64,000 nt of DNA from Thiotrichaceae bacterium UBA4486 (GTDB lineage: Bacteria > Pseudomonadota > Gammaproteobacteria > Eutrophobiales > Eutrophobiaceae), in contig DGNS01000013.1 in the NCBI GenBank assembly GCA_002389045.1, forward strand, positions 41,935 to 105,934. Direction: 5' to 3'. This document shows, in pieces, positions 51,395 through 59,526 of the stretch. The notes beneath the pieces were generated by a model. It did no database searches. It saw only the letters and a list, made by a program, of their open reading frames with translations, and was not told where the DNA came from. The first letter of the stretch is position 1. Every line of letters begins with the position of its first letter. Position numbers and translations under genes: made by a program.

Positions 51395-53839
51395 GTGCTT
51401 ATAGTGAAATATTCAGATTTTTTTAAGAAAGCGTACGGCAAGGAAACAGAAGAAAACTTCGGGCCGTATGACTACCAGGAAAAACTAGCGAAAGAGCCTT
51501 GGCCGGAGTTGCTGGAAGTGCCGACCGGGATGGGCAAGACCGCTGCGATCATTTTGGCGTGGCTCTACAAACGGAGATTTCAACATGACGCTGATACCCC
51601 TAGACGATTAACTTACTGCCTACCAATGCGGGTGTTGGTCGAACAAACTGAACGTAATGTTCGCGAGTGGCTTGAGAACCTGAATTTATTGGGAAATGCC
51701 GGTGAGGGAAAAGTTTCCGTGCATCTGATAATGGGCGGTGAACCGGATACCAGGTCATGGGTTGAGTACCCGGAAGAAGACATGATTATCCTGGGTACAC
51801 AGGATATGTTGTTATCAAGGGCATTAATGCGGGGATACGGCATGAGCCGTTACCGTTGGCCGATTGATTTCGCCTTGTTACATAACGATGCATTATGGGT
51901 CTACGATGAAATTCAACTCATGGGGCCGGCGTTGCCGACAAGTACTCAACTTGAAGCATTCCGGCGCAGTGAACAAGGTGACTCTGCATACCTCAGCCGG
52001 AGTTTGTGGATGTCGGCGACATTGAAGCCGGATTGGCTGAACAGTATTGATTTTCGTGTTCACTCTCAGGATTTAAACCGCCTTTGTTTGTCACAAGAAG
52101 AAAAACAAGCGCCTGCCATAATAAAACGCTGGAAAGCCAATAAGCAGTTAAATAAGGCCGCTACTCAGCTTGGCCCTGAAAACAGAAAAAAGAATGCCGC
52201 TGATTACATTGACACCCTGGCGGATGAAGTGATTAACGCACATGTGGCAGAGACACAAACATTAATTATCATTAACCGCGTAGAACGCGCTCAGGATTTA
52301 TATAAGGCAATCGGTAAAAAGCTAAAGGATGTCCCGCGATTATTATTACATGCCCGTTTTCGTCCCACGGAACGTCGTGCTATAGAGCACGCTTTACATA
52401 ATTCCCTTGATGATAAGGGGCGCATCATCATCGCGACACAGGCTATCGAAGCCGGTGTGGATATCAGCAGCCGCTTGCTCTTTACTGAGCTGGCCCCCTG
52501 GTCTTCACTCGTGCAACGATTTGGACGTTGTAATCGTGCAGGTGAACATGACGTGGCGGAAATACGTTGGATTGATATCGCAGGTGACGCAAATGAATAC
52601 GTGCCGTATGACGCGGAAGCCTTATCAACCGCCCGGCAGACCCTGGAAAAAGTTACCAGTGCGAGTCCTTCAGATCTCCCGGGAATAGAAGAAGCTTTCC
52701 CTGTTACGCAAGTACTGCGCCGGAAGGATTTCCTGGAATTGTTCAATACTGATCCCGATCTTTCCGGTTTTGATATTGATATCTCGCCTTATATCCGGGA
52801 CACGGGCACACCGCAGGTCCAGGTATTCTGGCGCGATTTTGAGGAAAAACCCGTCGGGGAAGCGAAACCCTATCGTAACGAAATTTGCCCGGTAAGCATC
52901 ACTCAGATTAATGCGCACCTTGGTAAAGAGAGTAAAGCCTGGTGTTGGGACAGCTTGGCAGGGGAGTGGGTAGCGATTCAAGGTAACCGTATTCGTCCCG
53001 GCATGACGTTAATGTTACGTGTTGCCGATGGCGGTTATGATCCGCAATCGGGTTTTTTACCTAAGTCGAAAAAGCAGGTGAGTGCGATTAAGGAAAAAGG
53101 TTTGGCAACTGAGGAAGATTATGTTGGTGATCCCCTGACAACGATTGGCCGTTGGGTGTCATTGACGGAACACTTGCAGGACGTTGCCGGGGCGGCTGAG
53201 GATTTATGCGGGAAAATAGGCGTTGAGAAGGAAGTAGCCGAACTACTCATAACCGCAGGACGTTGGCACGATATCGGCAAGGCCCACCCCGCTTTTCAAC
53301 ATGCCCTGAACACGACCAATGCTGAACACCCGGCGCCGGATAACAATACGATGTGGGCCAAGTCGGCCAACAAAGGGTGCTTGCAATACGGCATACCGAT
53401 TGATGAAAAACTGCAAAAACGCCCGTACTTTCGCCACGAACTGGCCTCAGCCCTGGCGTGGTTGGAACATAAACAGGACCATCCGCACGTTGATTTAATT
53501 GCCTACCTGATCGCTGCTCATCACGGCAAGGTGAGACTGGGGCTGCGTGCTTTGCCCAATGAAAAGGAACCTGATGACGATCGATTGTTTGCACGGGGCG
53601 TATGGACAGGCGATAAGTTACCGCAGGTAAGATTAAATGGTGAACTTGTCCCGGAAACAGTATTAAAACTGGACCTTATGCAGCTTGGCGAAAGTCCTGA
53701 ACAGGGAGCGTCCTGGACTACCCGTACCCGCCGTTTATTATCGCAATATGGCCCATTCCAGTTGGCCCGGCTTGAAACAGTAGTTCGTCTGGCTGATTGG
53801 CGCGCCTCTCGAATGGAGCAGGAGAACAAAAATGACTGA
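51395..53839 (+). CDS. cas3: Type I-G Cas3 helicase-nuclease (C-terminal HD)
   Basis: The 814-residue protein has a helicase core at the N-terminus: EVPTGMGKTAAIILAW (Walker A), VYDEIQLMG (motif II), MSATLKP (III), ATQAIEAGVDIS (V) and QRFGRCNRAG (VI). An HD nuclease lies at the C-terminus: TAGRWHDIGKAHPAFQHAL, FRHELASALAWL, IAAHHGKVRLGLRALP. Helicase-then-HD order is the I-G (former I-U) arrangement, opposite to most type I systems. It unwinds and degrades DNA marked by the effector complex. A GTG at 51395 is used; a GTG at 51404 is possible. It overlaps csx17 by 8 bp. Confidence 0.92.
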   Translation: MLIVKYSDFFKKAYGKETEENFGPYDYQEKLAKEPWPELLEVPTGMGKTAAIILAWLYKRRFQHDADTPRRLTYCLPMRVLVEQTERNVREWLENLNLLGNAGEGKVSVHLIMGGEPDTRSWVEYPEEDMIILGTQDMLLSRALMRGYGMSRYRWPIDFALLHNDALWVYDEIQLMGPALPTSTQLEAFRRSEQGDSAYLSRSLWMSATLKPDWLNSIDFRVHSQDLNRLCLSQEEKQAPAIIKRWKANKQLNKAATQLGPENRKKNAADYIDTLADEVINAHVAETQTLIIINRVERAQDLYKAIGKKLKDVPRLLLHARFRPTERRAIEHALHNSLDDKGRIIIATQAIEAGVDISSRLLFTELAPWSSLVQRFGRCNRAGEHDVAEIRWIDIAGDANEYVPYDAEALSTARQTLEKVTSASPSDLPGIEEAFPVTQVLRRKDFLELFNTDPDLSGFDIDISPYIRDTGTPQVQVFWRDFEEKPVGEAKPYRNEICPVSITQINAHLGKESKAWCWDSLAGEWVAIQGNRIRPGMTLMLRVADGGYDPQSGFLPKSKKQVSAIKEKGLATEEDYVGDPLTTIGRWVSLTEHLQDVAGAAEDLCGKIGVEKEVAELLITAGRWHDIGKAHPAFQHALNTTNAEHPAPDNNTMWAKSANKGCLQYGIPIDEKLQKRPYFRHELASALAWLEHKQDHPHVDLIAYLIAAHHGKVRLGLRALPNEKEPDDDRLFARGVWTGDKLPQVRLNGELVPETVLKLDLMQLGESPEQGASWTTRTRRLLSQYGPFQLARLETVVRLADWRASRMEQENKND

Positions 53840-55985
53840 AATCAAATTAACGGGTTGTTGCCCGGCGCCGTTAGCCTCCTATCTTAAATCGCTGGGTATT
53901 TTCCGGATTTTGGCCGAGCAGGCCGATCCTGATATTAAAGGGTATTGGCAAAACGATACATTCATTTTGTTAAGCAGATTAACCAATCAGGAAGTCGTGA
54001 CTTTTTTCCTGGATTCTTACCAACCGTCTTCGATAATCGCTCCCTGGAACGGCGGCAGCGGATTCTTCCCCAACGATAATAAAACGGGAATTGATGCGCT
54101 TTCTGCAAGTGACGCCGAACGCTTTCGTAAACTGCGTTCAGCCATTGAGACAGCCAAGTGTGTTTTGGGAGCGGCAGGCGTTACGGAAAAACCGCATAGC
54201 GAACAGAAACGAGGATTATTGCAACGGCTACGTTGTGAACTGGATGACCACGCCTTGTTATGGTTGGATGCCGCAGTATTGTTGACGGAAGAAAACCCAC
54301 GCTATCCACCATTATTGGGAACAGGCGGCAATGATGGTCGTTTGGACTTTACCAACAATTATATGCAGCGCTTAGTTGAATTGTTTGATGCGGCCTCCGG
54401 TAAGGCTGCACCGGAAGCTTCCAAGCTGCTGAATTCTGCATTATTTGGTATGTCGACGACGGGACTTAAATCCTCTGCCATTGGTCAGTTTTACCCTGGC
54501 GCTGCGGGCGGTCCTAATGCAACCACCGGGTTTGATGCCGGTTCGTTAATTAATCCATGGGATTTTGTTCTTATGCTGGAAGGCGCGGTATTGTTTGCCG
54601 CCGCCGCTACGCGCCGGCTTGAAAGTGCCGAACCCGGAGTAATGAGTTATCCATTTACCGTGCGGGCAACAGGCAGCGGAGAAGGCAACACGGCGCTCAA
54701 TGACGAAGGGAATGCACGCGCGGAAATCTGGTTACCTCTTTGGAACAACCCAACGGGCCTGGAAGAAATAAAGAACCTGCTCTCTGAAGGCAGGGTGACA
54801 CTGGATAGGAAACCGGTTCGAGATGGCCTGGACTTTGTGCGGGCCATTTCGCGGCTGGGTATTGAAAGAGGCATAGACGCATTTCAGCGTTATGCGTTTG
54901 TCATGCGTTCCGGGAAAGCCTATCTGGCAACACCGCTCGCCAGAGTAAATGTCAGCAGGAATACTGCCGCACGGCTCATAGATCAACTGGATAGCCGGGA
55001 AAGCAATAATTGGTTATACCGGTTCAGGAAACTGGCTCGCGCCAAGGAATCGCCTGCAAGGATCCAAAGCCTGGTCAGAAAACTGGAAGATGCTTTATTT
55101 GACCTTGCCAAATTTGATGAACCAAAATATGTGCAACAAGTGTTGATTCTATTGGGACAGATTCAGGGTTATTTAAGCGAAAGTTCGGCAGGTCGCGAAA
55201 AATGCTCGCCGGTGCCCGTGCTCACAGAGGAATGGGTAAACAAAGCAAACGACAACAGCCCAGAGTTCCAAATTGCCTGTGCCTTGGCAAGCATCCATGC
55301 AAAAGTAGTTAATGATAAATCACCAATTGCCATGTTTATGGCCGAGCATTTTGCCCCAGTACAGGAATCATATAAATTCCGCAAATGGGATGAAGAAGCA
55401 CACCATAGTGTAGTGTGGAGTCGTAATACTCTGGAAGATAATTTATATGCAGTATTACAGCGACGGCTTCTGGATGTTGAACGAAACAGCCTTCCGGATA
55501 AACCCTTGGCCGGCACCGCGTCGGCACCGTTATCTGCTATTACCGCATGGTTCAATGGTGGAGCGGATCCCCGGAGAATAACTGATTTGCTTGCCGGATT
55601 GGTTCTGATACGGCTGTCATTTAGCCTGGCTGATGACAGTTACGATTACCCGTTGCCCGCAGCGTACGCGTTACTGAAACCTTTCTTCTGTACAGATGAG
55701 CAGTTACACAAAACGGGGTTATTGCCCAAAGAGGTCTGTTTGCCGTTGTCCCGCGAACTTGTAATGCGAATTTGGCGTAACGATTCCGGGGTGTTGGATT
55801 TGGCTAAACGACGGCTGAAAGCAGCCGCATGTCCATTGCAAGGAGAGCATATTCGCTATGAAGGAAACAACGGACGTGCGCTGCTGGCAGCGCTGATGAT
55901 ACCCATTTCCAATAAGTCACTGCAAAAACTCACCGATCCATTACGCACAAAACAGCAACCTGCAACTGAAACGATTATTGAATAA
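53832..55985 (+). CDS. csx17: Type I-G large subunit Csx17 (Cas8g)
   Basis: The 717-residue protein starts MTEIKLTGCCPAPLASYLKSLGIFRILAEQADPDIKGYWQND, the hallmark start of Csx17. Further family segments are FLDSYQPSSIIAPWNGGSGFFPNDN and TGGNDGRLDFTNNYMQRL. It is the large subunit of the I-G interference complex and presumably recognises the PAM. The gene is AT-richer than the chromosome genes around it, in codons such as TTA. It overlaps the cas3 stop by 8 bp. Confidence 0.92.
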   Translation: MTEIKLTGCCPAPLASYLKSLGIFRILAEQADPDIKGYWQNDTFILLSRLTNQEVVTFFLDSYQPSSIIAPWNGGSGFFPNDNKTGIDALSASDAERFRKLRSAIETAKCVLGAAGVTEKPHSEQKRGLLQRLRCELDDHALLWLDAAVLLTEENPRYPPLLGTGGNDGRLDFTNNYMQRLVELFDAASGKAAPEASKLLNSALFGMSTTGLKSSAIGQFYPGAAGGPNATTGFDAGSLINPWDFVLMLEGAVLFAAAATRRLESAEPGVMSYPFTVRATGSGEGNTALNDEGNARAEIWLPLWNNPTGLEEIKNLLSEGRVTLDRKPVRDGLDFVRAISRLGIERGIDAFQRYAFVMRSGKAYLATPLARVNVSRNTAARLIDQLDSRESNNWLYRFRKLARAKESPARIQSLVRKLEDALFDLAKFDEPKYVQQVLILLGQIQGYLSESSAGREKCSPVPVLTEEWVNKANDNSPEFQIACALASIHAKVVNDKSPIAMFMAEHFAPVQESYKFRKWDEEAHHSVVWSRNTLEDNLYAVLQRRLLDVERNSLPDKPLAGTASAPLSAITAWFNGGADPRRITDLLAGLVLIRLSFSLADDSYDYPLPAAYALLKPFFCTDEQLHKTGLLPKEVCLPLSRELVMRIWRNDSGVLDLAKRRLKAAACPLQGEHIRYEGNNGRALLAALMIPISNKSLQKLTDPLRTKQQPATETIIE

Positions 55986-55996
55986 GGAGAAAAAAC

Positions 55997-56968
55997 ATGG
56001 CTATAGATTTTTCATCTCTGTCCGGCAACCCGCGTTTATTAATAGAGGCTGAACTTAAACCTGTACAGGGCACACGATTTCAACCCACGGGCTTTCCCGA
56101 TCTGGGCGCCGCGGAATACAGCAGCCCGGATGGCTCCATGCGCATGATACTGGTTGAGTCTGCCCAGAGCATGGCAAACCGGCTGGAGGCGGTGTGTTGG
56201 GATGAGGTTGCCGACGGTTGGGTAGAAGCCTTGAAAGGGCTGCCTGTAATTAAAGTTAAAGATAAGAGTGGTAAGTCATTGACTAACTCCGTGCTGGAAG
56301 CACACAGGATAAATTCCCCTTACATTCTGGAAAGTAAAGACAAAACAGTTTTTGATATGCTAAAGACCGAACTGGCGCACATGGAAGAAGGCCGTGTCGA
56401 TATCCGCAAACTGGCGGCAACCTTACTGAAACTTGATACCAATGCTATTTTACATGGTGTATTTCTAGCCAAAAAGGAGTTGGCAGGCGGCAGGTTGCGC
56501 CTGCCGCGAGCGCTATCAGCATTCATTGAAGCAGAAGATGTGAAAGTCGCATCAAGCGGGGGTGTAAAACTGGACCACGTGAAACCTGGTAAAGGCGATG
56601 AAGGTAAAACGGCAAAGGAAGGATTTGGTAATGTTCCCTTTGCCAGAGATGAATATGTATCTCCAAAAATCACCGCCTATTTCAACCTGGACCTCGCCCA
56701 AATCCGTGCCTTTGGGCTTGGTGAAAATGTCGATAATTTATTAATCACCATTTCGTTATTTAAAATTCTTCGCTTTCTTGAAACGGGACTGCGCCTGCGC
56801 ACGGCATGCGATCTAGAACCGGTGAAAATTAATATCAAACGCCCGAAAGATTTTCAATTGCCCGATCTCAAGACATTGGCAGCGGAACTGCCCGGCCTGA
56901 TTGAGGCTGTAGCAGATGAAGGCCGTTTCAATGAACCACGCGTGCTCGAAATGACATACGAGAAATAA
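55997..56968 (+). CDS. csb1: Type I-G backbone subunit Csb1 (Cas7g)
   Basis: The 323-residue protein is the GSU0053-type Cas7: IEAELKPVQGTRFQPTGFPDLGAAEY, SVLEAHRINSPYIL, DTNAILHGVFLAKKELAGGRLRLPRALSAFIEAEDV, and VNIKRPKDF-like ending. Cas7 units coat the crRNA spacer in the interference complex. The ribosome site AAGGAGAAAAAAC is strong. It follows csx17 by 11 bp and precedes csb2 by 2 bp, so the effector genes form one operon. Confidence 0.92.
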   Translation: MAIDFSSLSGNPRLLIEAELKPVQGTRFQPTGFPDLGAAEYSSPDGSMRMILVESAQSMANRLEAVCWDEVADGWVEALKGLPVIKVKDKSGKSLTNSVLEAHRINSPYILESKDKTVFDMLKTELAHMEEGRVDIRKLAATLLKLDTNAILHGVFLAKKELAGGRLRLPRALSAFIEAEDVKVASSGGVKLDHVKPGKGDEGKTAKEGFGNVPFARDEYVSPKITAYFNLDLAQIRAFGLGENVDNLLITISLFKILRFLETGLRLRTACDLEPVKINIKRPKDFQLPDLKTLAAELPGLIEAVADEGRFNEPRVLEMTYEK

Positions 56969-56970
56969 TT

Positions 56971-58500
56971 ATGCTGGCAATTCAATTAGATTTCATTGCA
57001 GGACGTTATCATGCCAATCCCTGGGGCCGTCATGTCAATGAAGCGGATGTGGAATGGCCACCTTCACCCTGGCGCCTGTTACGGGCACTAATAGCGACTT
57101 GGCACCGTAAACTGGATCAGTCTCTCTATTCGGAAGAACTGCTCGAATCGCTGATACACAAGGTAAGTGGACAATTGCCGGCGTACCGGTTGCCGCCTGC
57201 GATACGGACTCATAGCCGCCATTACATGCCCGTGAGGGAAGGCGCAAAAGAAAAGCCGGTGCTTATTTTCGATGCATTTGTTCGTGTTGAAACAAATGAA
57301 CCTCTGATTGCCGTTTGGGAAAACGTGCAATTGGAGCCAAGGGAAGAGCAATTATTGGCGATATTGCTGCACAATCTCGGCTTCTTGGGCCGCACTGAAA
57401 GCTGGGCCGAATCAGCCTTATTAACAGATTGGAAAGGGAACATAAATTGCCTATCTTCCGAGTTGGCATTGGATACTGAAACCGGAGAAATCAGAGAGCC
57501 GGTGCGTCTGATAACGCCAATGGCTTCTGATGAATACCGGAAGTGGCATTCTGAAACGATAGCTTCACTGGATTGGGAATCGATGAAACGAAAAGTTCAT
57601 CAACAATTAAAGAAAACCCTGCCTGAAAAACTGATTGATGCATTACGCCTGGAAACAGGTGATATACAAGCGGCGGGTTGGAGCCAGCCCCCCGGCGCAA
57701 AATTTGTTACCTATCAACGGCCTTACGATTGCTTTCGCGCACAGACAAAACCACGAATCCTGCACGTTATTTCAGATACTCCGGGACGTTCCAATAATTC
57801 AGTACGAATAGCGCTACATGGAAAACCATTGCCTCGTATTGAAGACGCCGTCCGTGTCGGCGAATGGCTACGCATGGGATTGATGGGCAAGGCCAAACGA
57901 ATTCTCGGTGAAAACAACATTCCCCGGGTTCTGTCCGGTCATGAGATGCCGGAAGAGAATAAACATGATCATGCCTTTTATCTGCCGGAGGATGTGGATG
58001 GCGATGGACATATTGATCATATTACCGTCTATGCCCGATCTGGATTTGACAGGGATACATTACGGGTATTAAAAGAAATGACCCGCTTATGGAATCAGAA
58101 AGGCCAGGAATGGAAACTGATCCTGGAAGACTATGGCCCGCATGAACGGTTGAAAGCATATTCTCCATTGTTGGCTGAATCTGCAACGTGGGCAAGTGTA
58201 ACGCCCTATTTGCATCCCTGGTTTCAAAAGAAAAACTTCACTGTTGCGGATCAGATCAAAAAAGAATGTCGCATTCGCAGCTTGCCGGAACCAGTAAAGA
58301 TCGAACGCCTGGAATCTATCTGCATTAATGGCCGCGAACGCAAACCCATCCACTTCCACCGCTTTCGCAACAAACGCGGCCTGACCCAGCCGGATACCCA
58401 CGGCAGCTTCTGGAAGCTGACCTTTCCCCAACCAGTCTACGGCCCGCTGGCGCTGGGCTTCGGTTGTCACTATGGGCTGGGGATGTTTAAAGCGAAATGA
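56971..58500 (+). CDS. csb2: Type I-G Csb2, Cas5-Cas6 fusion (GSU0054 type)
   Basis: The 509-residue protein has an N-terminal Cas5-like part (DFIAGRYHANPWGRHVNEADVEWPPSPWRLLRALIATW). The C-terminal Cas6-like part has IHFHRFRNKRGLTQPDTHGSFWKL and a GFGCHYGLGMFKAK end with the G-rich loop of repeat-cutting Cas6. It should process pre-crRNA and cap the 5' handle. From about 58330 the coding sequence becomes GC-richer, and a decayed divergent copy of this same 3' part sits ~1.1 kb downstream. The 3' end may therefore have been exchanged. Confidence 0.9.
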   Translation: MLAIQLDFIAGRYHANPWGRHVNEADVEWPPSPWRLLRALIATWHRKLDQSLYSEELLESLIHKVSGQLPAYRLPPAIRTHSRHYMPVREGAKEKPVLIFDAFVRVETNEPLIAVWENVQLEPREEQLLAILLHNLGFLGRTESWAESALLTDWKGNINCLSSELALDTETGEIREPVRLITPMASDEYRKWHSETIASLDWESMKRKVHQQLKKTLPEKLIDALRLETGDIQAAGWSQPPGAKFVTYQRPYDCFRAQTKPRILHVISDTPGRSNNSVRIALHGKPLPRIEDAVRVGEWLRMGLMGKAKRILGENNIPRVLSGHEMPEENKHDHAFYLPEDVDGDGHIDHITVYARSGFDRDTLRVLKEMTRLWNQKGQEWKLILEDYGPHERLKAYSPLLAESATWASVTPYLHPWFQKKNFTVADQIKKECRIRSLPEPVKIERLESICINGRERKPIHFHRFRNKRGLTQPDTHGSFWKLTFPQPVYGPLALGFGCHYGLGMFKAK

Positions 58501-58654
58501 CATATTTATGGTTAACTACAAAATATTCAGCACTTCGCTTGCAGGACACCTGTAAGATTTGACGTTACTCCCGATCAGAAACATGGGAAAACCCTGCAAT
58601 TTTGCTAAGCTTAAGCACCTTTTATCTGATCTGGATATTCATAAGGAAAATCAA

Positions 58655-58903
58655 ATGACTACGATTAACTGGAAAAAACATATCATTGCAGACGCTGATG
58701 TTTTGACTGGTAAACCAGTTATCAAGGGAACCCGGTTATCTGTCGAATTCATTCTCGGATTGCTGGCGGAAGGCTGGGACGAAAAGAAAATTCTGGAAAA
58801 CTATCCACAGCTCAATGCCGCAGATCTGCAAGCAATCTTTTCCTACGCGTCTGAATGCCTGAAAGATGAGGAGTATCTCGCACTCAGGCAAGTTCAGGAG
58901 TGA
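58655..58903 (+). CDS. DUF433 antitoxin (VapB45-like)
   Basis: The 82-residue protein MTTINWKKHIIADADVLTGK, then PVIKGTRLSVEFILGLLAEGWDEKKILENYPQL, is a canonical DUF433 protein. This winged-helix family pairs with DUF5615 PIN-like toxins. The ATG at 58655 follows AAGGAAAATCAA. Its stop TGA overlaps the GTG start of the next gene (GTGA). It is intact although the toxin is not. It sits between the csb2 and cas4-cas1 genes, separating the effector and adaptation modules. Confidence 0.85.
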   Translation: MTTINWKKHIIADADVLTGKPVIKGTRLSVEFILGLLAEGWDEKKILENYPQLNAADLQAIFSYASECLKDEEYLALRQVQE

Positions 58904-59257
58904 AACTGCTGGCTAATGAAAATATCCCATTAGCCAGCGTTGCCGCATTGCGCACGGCTGGTCATGATGTACTTTCCCTGTCCCTGGATTCTCCCGGAAT
59001 AAAAGATGAGGCTGTTTTAGCATTGGCCCGTGAACAGGACAGAATTCATGTTACATTTTCGGGATTATGGTGAGCTTGTCTACAGACGCAGTTTGCCCGC
59101 TCCGCCTGGTGTGATTTATATGCGGTTTGTTCCACTAACATCCACAGAACCGGCTCAAACATTACAATCCATATTTGAACAGGGAATTCAGATTGCCGGA
59201 TATTTTCTTGTAATTGAACGCGACAGTCTTCGCAGACGGCCCTTGCCAGAATTATAA
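58900..59257 (+). pseudogene. DUF5615 PIN-like toxin, frameshifted
   Basis: A GTG at 58900 starts VKLLANENIPLASVAALRTAGHDVLSLSL then DSPGIKDEAVLALAREQDRI, the family's N-terminal half. That frame stops at 59071-59073 after HVTFSGLW. The family's next motif, (TF)DRDYGELVYRR, continues instead in another frame as HFRDYGELVYRRSLPAPPGVIYMRFVPL...RRRPLPEL to 59257. A single-base indel near 59050-59065 therefore splits the gene. It is probably inactive, leaving a free antitoxin. Confidence 0.8.
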
Positions 59258-59305
59258 TAATCAAGTAATAAAATTACAGGTGTCATTTACACCCTTGGTA
59301 TATCA

Positions 59306-59480
59306 AAAAACTTACCATTGAAAATCAGGCAGAAAAGAATGCCGCCTACGTGACTTACCGGAATCGGTTGGTTTTGAACGTTTGAAATCCATCTCGATCA
59401 AAGGGCGTGAGCACAAACCTATCCACTTCCACCGCTTCCGCAATTAAGGCGGCCAATTCCGGCCCGATACTCACCGTAAA
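59306..59480 (+). pseudogene. Decayed, divergent csb2 3' fragment
   Basis: Translated from about 59332, the frame reads KECRLRDLPESVGFERLKSI then SIKGREHKPIHFHRFRN, a stop (TAA), and GGQFRPDTH. This aligns with csb2 residues around 58228-58405 (KECRIRSLPEPVKIERLESI, GRERKPIHFHRFRNKRGLTQPDTH). Upstream bases (LTIENQAEKN) align with FTVADQIKKE in another frame, so at least one frameshift exists too. The differences show a diverged homologue, not a fresh duplicate. It lies directly before cas4-cas1. Confidence 0.75.
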
Positions 59481-59526
59481 ATCTGCTACTCTTATAAAAA
59501 AACAAGATTGAACACGGAGAAACTGG

